A DNA stretch of 64,000 bases from Ligilactobacillus equi DSM 15833 = JCM 10991 (GCF_000615765.1 NZ_BAMI01000001.1:1-64000); one strand, 5' to 3'. Shown: positions 24,637 through 34,660, counted from the first letter of the stretch. Program-made: numbers and translations. The notes: a model not told the origin generated them from the letters alone.

Positions 24637-27529
24637 CTAAACTGATTTTCTTCTACGGTTAAACAGACTAATCAAAGCGCTGATGGCTAAGAGTATTAGC
24701 CCCAAGCCACTGAGATAGAAGCCGGCCTTCAATCCAGGAATGGTGTAACTAAATTGCACTCGGTGTTTTCCTGGTTTTAACTTCACGCCAACAAAGGCTT
24801 GGTTGGTTTTAAGCACTGTTTGCTTGTGGTTGTCTACCTTAACTTGCCAGGCAGGACTGTAAGGAATAGAGGAAGTTAAAATTCCCGCATGATTAATGGT
24901 GATATTTCCTGAGAAGCCAGTTGGTGTAACCTTAAAGTTTTGGAGACTATGTCTTTGAATGGCCTGGACTTGTTTTTGGTAGCTGGAGTTTTCTCCTAAT
25001 GGCAAGGCCACAAGTTTAAGTTTGAAGTCGTAGTGGCCGAGTTTGGACGGTGTAAAAGTGATACTACTTGGTAATTCACTAAAGGATCCAAGGTTGACGG
25101 TCCCGTTTTTAATAACTTGGTAAAAGGAGGTTGAACTTTGTTTTCTTTGCACGATTTCTTCCGTTCCATTACGAGTTTCAAAGGCTAATGTGTAACTAGG
25201 GTCAGGTGAGCCCTGTAAGATGTGGTAGTGGAAGTATTTATATCTTAATGCCAAAAGATTTTGGTCCATGAATCCATTGGTTTGGGCGTAGTAGTTGTTA
25301 CGCTTTTCTAAAGCCAATTGTTCTTGGAGACTGAAAGGATGGTATTTAATATTGGTCACTTCGAGATGAATTTCACTGTTGGCCAATTTTTTTAAGAGCT
25401 CTTGGCGATCTTTAGCGCTGAAGTCTTTTGAAGTTGGTGCCACTAAGATTTGATAGCGTTCATTAGTATCTTCTTTAATGAGGTCTTGGCTACTGATACG
25501 GTTGCCACGACTCGAAACAATTTTGATAGGAACTTCGATAACTTGTGATGTTACATCTTTTAAGTTTTTCTTAGGTAAATTTTGGCTTGCCTTTTGACTC
25601 ACCAGGACTCCTTCAGCCAAGGCCCGTTCCTTTTGCGAGGCTGTTAATTGGCGGTAGTGTTGAGGCGTGAAAACTTGGTTTTGGAAGTAAACCAAAGGGA
25701 AGGCTAGGTTTGTGCGATAACGGCGGGTTTGTTGGTCATGACTACTTTGACCATTAACATCTGTAATTTTCCGGCTCGTGCGATCTAAAAAGTAATTGGC
25801 TGGGACTTTTTGGGAGTTATCACGGTTGATTTTACTAAAGATATATTGGACTCCTAAGAAGTTGTTCAAAATGCTACGGTCATCGACTTGTTGAGTCGGC
25901 CGGGTCGCTTCGTATTGAATGTTTTGTAAGGACCGCATGAAGTTACCTAGATACTTGTTTTGTAAGGAGTAGTAGGAAGTGATACTGTGTACACTGGCAT
26001 TTAGTGTGTTATACATATCATAGTTAGCTCCCAAATAGTAGTTGTGGAGATGGTTGATACTCGGTAGTTATCTGAAGCAGTAAGGTCGCTGTCTAAGCCA
26101 TCGTAACGGTTATTGGCGAGTTTTTCGTAAGTTCCAGTGGCTAAGGCCTCGTCAGTGAAACCACCGTTATAAGGTGCTTCGTAGTAGACGATGTTAAGCA
26201 GTAGGTTAATCAAAACCAAACCGGTTAAGGTCTGGGGGTGTCTATTTATCTGGTAAGCTTGAGCGTAAAGAAAGCCAAGGGTCACTAAGAGGAAAATAAT
26301 CGGAATAAAGATTTTTTGATCATTGTCAAAGAAATAATTTCCACTAATCCAGATAAGATAAACTAGGGTTGCCAGACTAAAAATTTTTAAGGTTCGAGCT
26401 GATAAGTTTGGTGCTTCTTCTAGTAAGAGACAGACCGCCAATGCCATAGGTAAGCACAGCATTAAAGACCAACGATTGGAAGGCGACATGCCTCCGTTGA
26501 AAAGGGCTCCAAAGAATGGTAAGAGAAACATAACTAAACTTAAAGCGAAACTCGCACATAAAATTGGATAGCGCTTGGCGTGGATAACAACATAGGTTAC
26601 GGCATAAAAGGCGATACTGGCAAAGCTAGAGCAGACCAGAAGTAAAAGTCTCGATTGCCCCCATTAATAAGCTGGCTTGGTAAGGCCAGGTAGTAATAGA
26701 GTGGATAAAATGTCAAACCATTAGCAAAAGAGGCCGCTGCCCGCGTTGAGGAAGTCACCGCGTATAACTCGGGAATGAGTAAGCCTGCCGCTAGTAAGAG
26801 GGCAATGATAGTTGCCCAAGCGAGTTTGGCGAAAACCTGCGGGTAATTTAAAGTGTGCCGGTAAGTGAAGCCCACGCGCAAAGCCAGGTATAAAAGTGCC
26901 CCAATACCTAACATAAAAGCAAAGTAAAAGTTACTGATTAACATCCAGGTAAAAACTGCCAAGAGGGGCCAGGCTGACTTCTTTTGTAGGACCCGCTCAA
27001 TCCCCCAAATTAAGAGAGGAAAAATGATAAAGGGTGTTGTAAAGAAGGGGTGGGCAACACTGGCGTAAAGGACGAAGGCGTTAAAGAGATAAACCCCAGC
27101 TCCGGCTATTAGATTACGTTTTTGAAAATTAAAATGGCTGGCCACAAAAATAAAGGACAAGCCGGCAAAATACAGGCGCAAGCCGATTAAAGCCTGATAG
27201 GCCACTACTAAGAATTTGGCCGGAATTAACAAGGTTAAATAATTAAATAGGTCGCCAATTACGTAGTAGGAGTAGACTTGGAAGGTATCTGATCCCAGTC
27301 CCATCTTTAACGACCAGGTGGTCAGATTGGGATGCTTCCAAAAGTCTAGGACTAGTTGTCGGTAGCTTTCCAGTAAGGGCAGGTGCTGGTTAGCCGCATC
27401 AATATCCCAAATTAAAGCATGACCGGTAATTAAGTAAGTTCCATACATAAAAAAAGCCCCAACTAAAAAGAAGAGGGTGTAACTTAGATAAAGTTTGGAA
27501 CGCTTCTTTTTCTCAAATGAAAAATGCAC
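24637..27529 (-). CDS. yfhO: YfhO-family large membrane protein, two frame breaks (near 26627 and 26050)
   Basis: Read on the minus strand from GTG 27529 (after GAGGAGG), the N-terminal two thirds are multi-spanning (YLSYTLFFLVGAFFMYGTYL, HALIWDIDAANQHLP, YNPxxF-like AGAGVYLFNAF), and the C-terminal part is a large outside domain ending in a last helix and RRRKSV. Three frames join by two single-base losses: ...FYFWSAL/FASIAFYAVTYVV and VSTIS/HNYYLGANYDMYN. The whole is about 965 residues, as in YfhO proteins, which are linked to lipoteichoic acid glycosylation or export of sugar units. Start at ATG 27559 is possible but its codons overlap the ribosome site. Confidence 0.85.
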
Positions 27530-27615
27530 AAAAAAACCTCCTCGTGAGTTTGTTTTCATTTTAACCTAAAATAGGTCAGAAGAAAACTTAGGGGAGGTTA
27601 AAAAAGCATTAATTC

Positions 27616-28065
27616 TTAAGCGTCTACAGCTTGGGCTAATTTGTGGGCGAAAGCTTCCAAAGCGTCGATGTCTTCTTGATCGGCTTCTAAGTTAATCTTG
27701 ACGGCGTCAGCTCCCTTAGTGGCTCCAGTTTTGGCTAAGGCTTCGTCAAACAAATCAACAGCAGTACAGTAGTATTCTTCATAGAAAACGTCACCAGAAC
27801 CAGCAACACCGTAAACTTTACCGGTTAAGTCAATGTCAGCTAGGTCTTCATAATAGTCTAACCCTTCATCAGGTAAGGCCCCTTCATCATAAGTGTAGGG
27901 GCAAATCACAACCAAATCAAACGCTTCTAAATCAGCGGGATCTTCTTGGGAAATTTCTTGCATGTCGACGTCTAGGCCTTCGTTTTCTAAGGCTTCGGAA
28001 ATAATATCAGCGACGTCTTCGTTATTACCAGTGATGGTCGCGTATAAAACTTTGGCACTTGCCAT
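27616..28065 (-). CDS. Flavodoxin
   Basis: A 149-residue acidic protein starting AKVLYATITGNNEDVADII, where the TITGN loop binds FMN phosphate, followed by VVICPYTYDEGALPDEG and VAGSGDVFYEEYY, which contact the isoalloxazine ring. Length and very acidic composition fit a short-chain electron-transfer flavodoxin. It is the likely electron donor for reductases in a bacterium with few heme systems. The gene is divergent from map and may share its intergenic promoter region. A good AGAAAGGA-type ribosome site precedes ATG 28065. Confidence 0.93.
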   Translation of the reverse strand: MASAKVLYATITGNNEDVADIISEALENEGLDVDMQEISQEDPADLEAFDLVVICPYTYDEGALPDEGLDYYEDLADIDLTGKVYGVAGSGDVFYEEYYCTAVDLFDEALAKTGATKGADAVKINLEADQEDIDALEAFAHKLAQAVDA

Positions 28066-28198
28066 GTAAATCCTTCTTTCTTTTCAAAAACTTGTACTTC
28101 CATTTTATATTGTTTACTGTAAAAATGAAAGGTGCCACTTTCTAAAAATTAGGTTATAATAATAGATGAGTTTTAAAAATCAGAAGGGAAGAGAAAGT

Positions 28199-28996
28199 AT
28201 GATTACAATCAAATCACCACGTGAAATTGATGAAATGGCAAAGTCAGGTGCGATTTTAGCTGGTATGCATCGTGGTTTACGTGAAATTATCAAGCCTGGC
28301 ATGTCTTCATGGGAAATTGAAGAATTCGCTCGTAACTATATTGAAAGTCATGATGCGATTTGTGAGCAAATCGGTTTTGAAGGGTATGAATATGCTACTT
28401 GTGTGAGTGTAAATGATGAAATTTGTCATGGTTTTCCTCGCAAAAACCTTATTCTAAAAGATGGTGACTTAATCAAGGTAGACACGGTGGTTAACTATCA
28501 CGGTGCTATGAGCGACTCTTGCTGGTCATATGTAGTGGGTAAGTCCACGCCAGAAATCGATCGCTTAATGGAAGTAACTAAAAAAGCCTTATACTTAGGA
28601 ATCGATCAAGCTCAAGTTGGTAACCGTATTGGTGATATTGGGGCAGCTATTCAAAAGTATACTGAAGAAGAAAATGGTTATGGTGATGTCCGTGATTTTA
28701 TTGGTCATGGTATTGGGCCTACCATGCACGAAAGTCCTAATGTACCGCACTATGGGGTTGCTGGTAAAGGTCTGCGTCTGCGTGAAGGAATGACTATCAC
28801 GATTGAACCCATGATTAACACTGGTACTTACGAAATTGCTATGGATGACCCTAGTGGTTGGGTGGCCCGCACGGCAGATGGTGGCCTATCTTGCCAATTT
28901 GAACACACCATTGTTATTACTAAAGATGGTCCTAAAATTTTGACCTCCCAAGATCCAGAAATGGATGCCAAATACCTTTGGAAACCAGCAGAATAA
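28199..28996 (+). CDS. map: Methionine aminopeptidase, type I
   Basis: A 265-residue protein containing ITIKSPREIDEMAKSG, the metal-ligand segments IKVDTVVNYHGAMSDSCW (Asp, Asp), GHGIGPTMHESPNVPHY (His), ITIEPMI (Glu) and the final Glu in CQFEHTIVI. It removes initiator Met from new proteins. ATG 28199 is chosen behind AAGGGAAGAG; an earlier in-frame start at 28166 sits next to the TATAAT at 28155-28160. A terminator with matching arms follows at 29040. Confidence 0.96.
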   Translation: MITIKSPREIDEMAKSGAILAGMHRGLREIIKPGMSSWEIEEFARNYIESHDAICEQIGFEGYEYATCVSVNDEICHGFPRKNLILKDGDLIKVDTVVNYHGAMSDSCWSYVVGKSTPEIDRLMEVTKKALYLGIDQAQVGNRIGDIGAAIQKYTEEENGYGDVRDFIGHGIGPTMHESPNVPHYGVAGKGLRLREGMTITIEPMINTGTYEIAMDDPSGWVARTADGGLSCQFEHTIVITKDGPKILTSQDPEMDAKYLWKPAE

Positions 28997-29039
28997 TCAT
29001 CCCATGATTAATCTTTAAATAATAACGTATTATTAAGTT

Positions 29040-29083
29040 AACCAATTTTAGCATGAAGTAAAAAAGCTGAGATTGGTTTTTGT
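29040..29083 (+). terminator. Probable terminator downstream of map
   Basis: aaccaattttagc and gctgagattggtt pair over 13 positions with two G-U pairs, followed by TTTTTGTT. It lies in a 274-base gap that otherwise shows no ORF. Confidence 0.7.
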
Positions 29084-29195
29084 TGTTTATATAAAACAAT
29101 AAAAGAAGTTGCTGAAGAGTAAAAATATGGCTCCTTTAAAGTAGTGAAGAATAAGTGAAATGCTTATTCGAGGTAAGGAAACGCTTATAAAAAAC

Positions 29196-29224
29196 TTGTT
29201 ATTACCGAAAAATTTGGCTATAAT
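29196..29224 (+). promoter_or_regulatory. Promoter of galU
   Basis: TTGTTA (29196-29201) and TATAAT (29219-29224) stand 17 bases apart, about 47 bases before ATG 29271. Confidence 0.75.
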
Positions 29225-29270
29225 GAATAGGGTTTAAAGCCAATTAGTTTGTTAAAGGAGTACATAATTA

Positions 29271-30143
29271 ATGAAAGTTAGAAAAGCTGTGATTCCAGCT
29301 GCGGGGTTAGGAACACGATTTTTACCTGGGACTAAAGCCCTCGCTAAGGAAATGTTCCCAATTATCGATAAGCCAACCATTCAATTTATTGTTGAAGAAG
29401 CTAAAAAATCAGGGATTGAAGATATTTTGGTGGTTACTGGGAAGGGGAAACGTCCCATTGAAGACCACTTTGATTCTGTACCTGAACTGGAACAAAACTT
29501 GAAAGAAAAAGGTAAAGATGACCTCTTGGAATTAGTCCAACAAACAACTGACATCAACCTCTACTTCATTCGTCAATCTCACCCACGTGGTTTAGGGGAT
29601 GCTGTTTTGATGGCGAAGGACTTTGTGGGTGACGAACCTTTTGTGGTTATGTTAGGTGATGATGTCATGGATGACAAGGTTCCTTTGACCAAGCAATTGA
29701 TTGACCGTTATGAAGATACGCACGCTTCAACTTTAGCAGTGATGAAAGTACCTCACGAAGAAGTGAACAAATACGGGGTTATTGACCCAATTTCTGAACC
29801 AAAATCTGGTTTATTTGATGTGAAACAATTCGTCGAAAAACCAGATGTAGATAAGGCTCCATCTGATTTAGCCATCATTGGGCGCTATTTATTAACTCCA
29901 GAAATTTTTGAAATGTTAGAAACCCAAGCACCAGGGGCAGGAAATGAAATTCAATTAACGGATGCTATTGATCGTCTTAACAAGATTCAACGTGTCTTTG
30001 CTCATGAATTCAAGGGTGACCGCTATGATGTGGGCTACAAGTTTGGTTACTTAAAGACGTCTATCCAATACGGTTTAACACATCCTGAAGTTAAAGACGA
30101 ATTGAAAGCTTACATTAAAGAAATCGCAAGTCAGTTAGATTAA
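29271..30143 (+). CDS. galU: UTP-glucose-1-phosphate uridylyltransferase
   Basis: The 290-residue product has the nucleotide-binding signature [19 protein letters not shown] followed by [20 protein letters not shown], the metal-binding GDDVMDD and the VEKP and [10 protein letters not shown] motifs. The enzyme makes UDP-glucose for wall polysaccharides, glycolipid anchors and galactose use. AAGGAG precedes ATG 29271. Single-gene unit with its own promoter and a bidirectional terminator. Confidence 0.97.
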   Translation: MKVRKAVIPAAGLGTRFLPGTKALAKEMFPIIDKPTIQFIVEEAKKSGIEDILVVTGKGKRPIEDHFDSVPELEQNLKEKGKDDLLELVQQTTDINLYFIRQSHPRGLGDAVLMAKDFVGDEPFVVMLGDDVMDDKVPLTKQLIDRYEDTHASTLAVMKVPHEEVNKYGVIDPISEPKSGLFDVKQFVEKPDVDKAPSDLAIIGRYLLTPEIFEMLETQAPGAGNEIQLTDAIDRLNKIQRVFAHEFKGDRYDVGYKFGYLKTSIQYGLTHPEVKDELKAYIKEIASQLD

Positions 30144-30179
30144 AAAAATCCTCCTAGTTTTTGACTGGGAGGATTTTTT
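30144..30179. terminator. Bidirectional terminator between galU and the CMD-cupin gene
   Basis: aaatcctcc and ggaggattt arms flank tagtttttgact, with A and T runs on the two sides. Confidence 0.85.
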
Positions 30180-30181
30180 AT

Positions 30182-30940
30182 TTAGGCTAATTGATTGTAA
30201 TCAGCGTCAGAGACAGGTTCTAACCATTCATTGCTGGTGTTTCTTCCATCAATTTCAAAGGCTAAGTGGCTGAACCAGGAATCTTTAGCGGCACCGTGCC
30301 AGTGTTTAACGTTAGCAGGAATGTGAATAACATCACCAGGTCGCATTTCGATGGCTTTTTTACCGGCTTCTTGGTAGTAGCCACGCCCACCGACACAGAC
30401 AAGCATTTGCCCCCCGCCTTGGTCGGCTTTGTGAATGTGCCAGTTATTACGACAGCCCGGTTCAAAGGTAACGTTAAAAATTGGTACTTGTTGGTCAGAA
30501 ACTGTAGCGAGGTAGCTTTGGCCGACAAAGTATTGGGCATAGGCATCGTTGGGATCTCCAATAGGGAAAAAGATTGAGGCTTGGTATTGATCTTTAGCGC
30601 TTGGGGTAGCAGCATCTTCTTGCCAGACTTCTTTAGCTAAATTGAAGGTGGCCCAACCCTTAGGCCAGCCACAATACATGGTAGCATGGGTGATAATTGC
30701 TGCAATTTCTGCTTTCGTAACACCATTTTTCTTGGCATTTTCAAGGTGGTATTTTAGCGAAGAATCTGTAATGCCAGAGGCCATTAAAGTGACTACGGTG
30801 ATGATGCAACGAGTCTTTGAATCAATCGTAGCCTCATTCCAAACTTGGCCGAATAAGATATCATCATTCAGGGAGGCAAATTGTGGGGCAAAGTCCCCTA
30901 ATTGGTCCCGTCCTGCAGTTTGCACGATTTTTTTCGTCAT
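30182..30940 (-). CDS. Carboxymuconolactone decarboxylase-cupin fusion protein
   Basis: A 252-residue two-domain protein. Residues about 10-110 are a carboxymuconolactone decarboxylase (AhpD-like) domain with TRCIITVVTLMASG and HATMYCGWPKGWATF; the usual CxxC is reduced to a single Cys. Residues about 125-250 are a cupin with NNWHIHKADQGGGQMLVC and PGDVIHIPANVKHWHGA, supplying the metal His set. ATG 30940 follows GGAAAGGATG. Such fusions are common in lactobacilli, often near redox or aldo-keto reductase genes. It is divergent from a TetR gene, which may control it. Substrate unknown. Confidence 0.85.
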   Translation of the reverse strand: MTKKIVQTAGRDQLGDFAPQFASLNDDILFGQVWNEATIDSKTRCIITVVTLMASGITDSSLKYHLENAKKNGVTKAEIAAIITHATMYCGWPKGWATFNLAKEVWQEDAATPSAKDQYQASIFFPIGDPNDAYAQYFVGQSYLATVSDQQVPIFNVTFEPGCRNNWHIHKADQGGGQMLVCVGGRGYYQEAGKKAIEMRPGDVIHIPANVKHWHGAAKDSWFSHLAFEIDGRNTSNEWLEPVSDADYNQLA

Positions 30941-31101
30941 AACAAAACATCCTTTCCAAAAAATAATACCCACGTGTTGCTTTTCTTTGTCGTCTTAACT
31001 ATAATGCAAATTGAAGAAAAGAACAATTGCCAAATTTTAAAAGATGGGGTTTATACCACGTTTTAAAGAAAATGGATATTATTTACGTGAAAGGAAAAAA
31101 T

Positions 31102-31665
31102 ATGAGTAAGACAGATTTAAGGATTGTTAAAACGCAAAAAGCAATTAAGGAAAGTTTCAAAGTTTTAGTCTGTCAGGAAGGGATTACCAAAATCACGGTA
31201 AAAGAGCTCGCGGCTAAGGCCAAGATTCACCGCAAGACTTTTTATCTGCATTATGCGAATTTAGATGCATTGTATGAAGAAGTAGTACAGGAGCTGGCCC
31301 AAGCTTATTATGCAGAAATTGATCGCTTACCAGTTGGTGCAGATTTTACCGAAGTGAACCGGGTTTTTTTTGAATTTGTTTGTCAGCAAGATAAGTATGC
31401 AGAAAAGTTGCTTTGCGACCCGGGTTACCGTCAGTTTGCAGATCAACTATTTACCATGACGCTTTCTCATAATCGCCAGCGTCACAATCCTTACCAAAAG
31501 TATCGTACTCTCGAGCAAAATATTATCAACAACTTTTTGGCTTTGACGTCGTTAAATTTGTATCGTCAATGGGTCAAAGATGGTAAACAGTTAGCGGTTG
31601 AAGATTTAATTGCTTTGTCGGGGCAGTTATTTACACAGGGAATTTCCAGTTTGAATTTAGTTTAG
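31102..31665 (+). CDS. TetR/AcrR-family transcriptional regulator
   Basis: A 187-residue protein with N-terminal helix-turn-helix ITVKELAAKAKIHRKTFYLHYANLDALYEEV (residues about 34-64) and a C-terminal helical domain of normal size. The pattern with a YLHY recognition end is close to the dihydroxyacetone-kinase-type (TetR_C_33/DhaS-like) group. ATG 31102 has AAAGGA in front; the longer frame from 31027 has no good ribosome site. It is divergent from the CMD-cupin gene and just upstream of the broken aldo-keto reductase, both likely targets. Confidence 0.88.
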   Translation: MSKTDLRIVKTQKAIKESFKVLVCQEGITKITVKELAAKAKIHRKTFYLHYANLDALYEEVVQELAQAYYAEIDRLPVGADFTEVNRVFFEFVCQQDKYAEKLLCDPGYRQFADQLFTMTLSHNRQRHNPYQKYRTLEQNIINNFLALTSLNLYRQWVKDGKQLAVEDLIALSGQLFTQGISSLNLV

Positions 31666-31674
31666 GGAGTAGTA

Positions 31675-31854
31675 ATGAAAAAGCTAAGTTGGACTAATTT
31701 TTTAGTTAGGATATTTAATCGCCCCTGTACTTGGTCGGTTTTAGCCCAGCAAGTTGAGCAATTACTGGCTGAAGGCTGGGATATTCGTGCAGTTTGGACC
31801 TACATTATGTGCGATCGCCAAGACAGTTTACGCCTAACCACTTGGAGGAACTAA
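31675..31854 (+). CDS. Small ORF (59 residues) in front of and overlapping the aldo-keto reductase remnant
   Basis: ATG 31675 follows a good GGGAG ribosome site 9 bases after the TetR stop codon. The product begins KKLSWTNFLVRIF and contains VEQLLAEGWDIRAV, which recalls the segment before the GVSNF motif of aldo-keto reductases. It may be a decayed middle part of that enzyme or a separate small protein of unknown role. Its end overlaps the next frame. Confidence 0.4.
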   Translation: MKKLSWTNFLVRIFNRPCTWSVLAQQVEQLLAEGWDIRAVWTYIMCDRQDSLRLTTWRN

Positions 31855-32231
31855 TTGCTGATAGTAAAATTAAGCCCATGGTGAACCAAATTGAAGTTCA
31901 CCCAGGTTGGCCTCAAATGGAAACTATCCAATATTGTCAAGCCCATGACATTCTAGTTGAAGCTTGGGCTCCATTAGGGGAAGCTGCCTCCTTGAATAAT
32001 GAAATTATCGTTCAAATTGCTGCTAAGTACGGCCACACCCCAGCTCAAGTATGCTTACGTTGGGGGATTCAACAAGGAATTTTACCATTGCCTAAGACAG
32101 TACACCAAGGTCGCATGGAAGAAAATACCAAGATTTTTGATTTTGAATTGACCGATGCTGAAATGGCGATTATTGGTTCTTTACGGAACTTAGGTGGTCA
32201 ATGCAAGGTTCCAGATCAAGTCGACTTCTAG
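31794..32231 (+). pseudogene. Aldo-keto reductase, C-terminal half
   Basis: From about base 31815 the frame reads FTPNHLEELI, PMVNQIEVHPGWPQ, VEAWAPLGEA, LRWGIQQGILPLPKTV and ends GQCKVPDQVDF. These are the second half of an NADPH-dependent aldo-keto reductase, including the cofactor-binding LPKTV region. The first half with the catalytic Asp, Tyr and Lys is missing; only a TetR gene and a short ORF lie upstream. The IGVSNF motif itself is garbled. It is therefore inactive. The remnant is well preserved at codon level, so loss is recent or it is an assembly deletion. Confidence 0.8.
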
Positions 32232-32262
32232 ACAAAAATAGAATAATAATTACTAGCTAGCA

Positions 32263-32301
32263 AAAAAGTAGTGGAAATGTTGGACTTCCACTACTTTTTT
32301 T
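32263..32301. terminator. Bidirectional terminator between the reductase remnant and DUF554 gene
   Basis: aaaaaagtagtggaa and ttccactactttttt are a 15-base perfect inverted repeat separated by about 8 bases. Confidence 0.9.
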
Positions 32302-32308
32302 ATAAATT

Positions 32309-33038
32309 TTAGCTAGCTAAGGCCGGTAGAATAAACGTGGTCCATAACCAGGTGAAAGGCATGACTAGGACCATGGCTGGAATCATATCAGCAATCGGGA
32401 ATATTTTGATTTTGGCCATGCGAAAACCAGTCGCTAACATTAAAAAGCCACCACAGGCCTTGAAATCTGTAATCATATCGCCACTGGTCAAAGGAAAGAT
32501 GAACTGGGCCAAAATGAAGAGAGCGAATAAAACGATAAATTGGGGTAAGGCAACCAAAGAAACTACATAGCCTAAATTGCAGGCAAAGATTGCGGCGGTG
32601 AATAAATCTAAAATTGCCTTAGAAATTAAAATCGAATTATCGCCAGTCATTCCGGCAGTTAAAGCTCCGTAAATTCCCGTCCCGCTCGTACAGAAAATTA
32701 CGATGGCAGTTACTAACTGGTTAACAAAGTCATATTCATTGAGACCGAGTTTTTCGGTGTGGATAAACTTGGTAACCGGTGTTTGCAAGAGGAGAGCTCC
32801 TTTATCGAAAAGTTGTCCCAAGTGGGAAATTAGTCCGATGGCAGTCCCTAAAATTAGGGCAAAAATGACTGCAGGCATATTCTTCATGGGTGCAATCGCC
32901 ATAATACCCATGCCCATAGCGCAAATCCCAAAAATTAAATTTAAATTACGTTTAAAATCTTCACTTAAGTGTGGCCACCCCAAGCTCCTAGGAGCCTCCG
33001 AGTAAGACTGCTATCGTATCAATGATGACACCTACCAT
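32309..33038 (-). CDS. DUF554 membrane protein, two frame breaks near the N-terminus
   Basis: Starting at ATG 33038 (after GGGAGGTAG), the reading is MVGVIIDTIAVLLGG, then needs one base near 33000 to give LLGAWGGH and another near 32967 to enter SEDFKRNLNLIFGICAMGMGI, the main frame down to 32309. The full product is about 243 residues with seven or so membrane helices, normal for DUF554 (YdfK/YqgA-like). The role of the family is unknown; a transport function is suspected. Two lost bases within 35 positions fit the error pattern seen in the window. Confidence 0.85.
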
Positions 33039-33342
33039 ATTTAGCTACCTCCCAAATTGTTTACAACTAATGTAGCAAAGTTTCCGTATCCAAAGCAATT
33101 CAAATTTTCGTGCTAAGCATTGAAAAAATAAAAGAAAGCCCCTGACGTGGTGTGCTTTGAGGGGATGCTAAGTACTTACATAAAGAGAAGAGGCAACTAT
33201 CTGGCGGTGCTGAAGGCGTGCTAGGTTGGAAGTTAGGTAATTCTAAATAATTACAAGTTGGTTACAAGGAGACTTTTTAATTGTTACAAGGCGAAGATTT
33301 TAGTAGAATAAAAGGTGGAATTTAAAAATGGGGGTGCGTACA
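33039..33342. other. Intergenic region between divergent DUF554 and ireB genes
   Basis: No ORF is supported. A hairpin with arms ccct(33139-33143)/agggg(33160-33164) has a T-rich tail on the minus strand, so it could attenuate transcripts toward DUF554. The ireB promoter lies at 33281-33309. Confidence 0.5.
33281..33309 (+). promoter_or_regulatory. Promoter of the ireB-ruvX operon
   Basis: TTGTTA (33281-33286) and TAGAAT (33304-33309) with a 17-base spacer, 34 bases before ATG 33343. Confidence 0.75.
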
Positions 33343-33590
33343 ATGAGTTCATTAGATGAGACAATGTATTTTGATTATAATGATAAACGTGAAAAAGATG
33401 TTCGCGAAACATTAGAAACTGTATATACCGCTTTGGAAGAAAAGGGTTATAACCCAATTAATCAAATTGTTGGTTACCTCTTATCGGGAGATCCAGCCTA
33501 CATTCCTCGCTCAACAACGCCCGTAATTTAATCAGAAAGCATGAGCGTGACGAAATCGTTGAAGAATTAGTCCGTTCCTACTTAAAATAA
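33343..33590 (+). CDS. ireB: IreB family regulatory phosphoprotein (UPF0297), frame break near 33512
   Basis: The reading [54 protein letters not shown] is the IreB family. Adding one base near 33512 gives [26 protein letters not shown], its normal C-terminus, to TAA 33588-33590; the total is 82 residues. In Enterococcus IreB is the substrate of the PASTA kinase IreK in cell-wall stress signalling; the N-terminal Thr residues present here are the phosphorylation region. It heads the ireB-ruvX-DUF1292 operon typical of Firmicutes. Confidence 0.93.
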
Positions 33591-33602
33591 GGAGCAAGTT
33601 AG

Positions 33603-34046
33603 ATGGGACGTTTGATGGGTTTAGATGTCGGTTCTCGCACGGTCGGAGTCGCCGTCAGTGATTTATTGGGCTGGACTGCTCAAGGAGTCGAGATTATTCC
33701 AATTGATGAAGAAAATCAAATTTTCGGTTTAGACCGGGTGGCAGAATTAGTCAAAGAACACAACATTAGTGGTTTTGTCTTGGGTTTACCTAAGAATATG
33801 AATAATAGTCTAGGTCCACGGGCTGAAGCTAGTCAAGCTTACGGCCAAATGTTGACAGAAAGATTTGGCTTGCCCATTGATTTTCAAGATGAGCGCTTGA
33901 CCACCGTACAAGCTGAAAGAATGTTAGTTGAAAAAGCTGACACTTCACGTAAAAAAAGAAAAAAAGTTATCGACAAGTTAGCCGCCGGGTTGATTTTACA
34001 AAATTACCTCGACAGTCAGGGTAAACTTGTTGATTTGATAAAATAA
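33603..34046 (+). CDS. ruvX: Holliday junction resolvase-like protein RuvX (YqgF)
   Basis: A 147-residue RNase H-fold protein: [15 protein letters not shown] at the N-terminus, [17 protein letters not shown] in the middle, [15 protein letters not shown] and the final [14 protein letters not shown]. Conserved Asp residues in GLDVG and DER mark the putative nuclease site. Proposed roles are pre-16S rRNA processing and recombination. ATG 33603 is preceded by AAGGAG. Second gene of the ireB operon. Confidence 0.95.
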   Translation: MGRLMGLDVGSRTVGVAVSDLLGWTAQGVEIIPIDEENQIFGLDRVAELVKEHNISGFVLGLPKNMNNSLGPRAEASQAYGQMLTERFGLPIDFQDERLTTVQAERMLVEKADTSRKKRKKVIDKLAAGLILQNYLDSQGKLVDLIK

Positions 34047-34057
34047 GGAGATTTTCT

Positions 34058-34351
34058 ATGGCACAAGCAAATAATGATAACGAAATGATTACTTTAGTTG
34101 ATGATGAGGGTAACGAAACTTTATTTCAAGTTTTATTTACATTCACTTCAGAAGAATACAACAAATCATACATTTTATTAGTTCCTGCCGGTTCTGAGCC
34201 TGATGAACAAGTCGACGTGCTGGCTTTCTCATTTAATCCAGAACAAGACGGAACAGCAACGGAAGCTGATTTATTTGATATCGAAGATGATGAAGAATGG
34301 GCCATGGTAGAAAACGCCTTAGACCAATTCTTAGAAGAAGAAAGTAAATAA
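34058..34351 (+). CDS. DUF1292 protein (YrzB family)
   Basis: A 97-residue very acidic protein with ITLVDDEGNETLFQVLFTF, SYILLVPAG and a C-terminal EEWAMVENALDQFLEEE, the DUF1292 pattern. It follows ruvX with a 12-base gap and AAGGAG. The family is always near ireB-ruvX in Firmicutes, but its role is unknown. Confidence 0.93.
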   Translation: MAQANNDNEMITLVDDEGNETLFQVLFTFTSEEYNKSYILLVPAGSEPDEQVDVLAFSFNPEQDGTATEADLFDIEDDEEWAMVENALDQFLEEESK

Positions 34352-34352
34352 C

Positions 34353-34653
34353 ATGGCAGAAAAATTATTGACTGGTACGGGATAAAAATAAGGACGGTTT
34401 AGTTACTTTGGTTAGCGATCAAGGAGAAAAACAAGATTTTCAAGAAGTCTTTACTTTTGCTTCCGACCAACATGGGAAGTCATACATTTTATTAACTGCT
34501 TTAGAAGAAGATGCTGAAATCTTAGCCTTTGCTTTTGCGGATACCGAAAGTTGGCAAGAACAAGAAGCCGATCTCTTCGAAATCGAAAGTGAAGAAGAAT
34601 GGCAAATGGTCGAAGATGTAATGACCACCATTTTAAACGGTGAAAATCTGTAA
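34353..34653 (+). CDS. Second DUF1292 protein, frame break near 34379
   Basis: Directly behind the first DUF1292 gene (one base gap) ATG 34353 opens AEKLLTGT; after removing one G in the GGG at about 34377 the frame continues DKNKDGLVTLVSDQGEKQDF, then FTFASDQHGKSYILLTAL and EEEWQMVEDVMTTILNGENL to TAA. It is a diverged tandem copy of the previous protein, about 99 residues. This is the only clear break in the window that equals a gain rather than a loss of one base. Confidence 0.85.
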
Positions 34654-34660
34654 TATGACG

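Noticed and set aside
30262-30615. Overlapping ORFs on both strands within the CMD-cupin gene
   Set aside because: The 252-residue frame has clear CMD and cupin motifs; the others are shadows.
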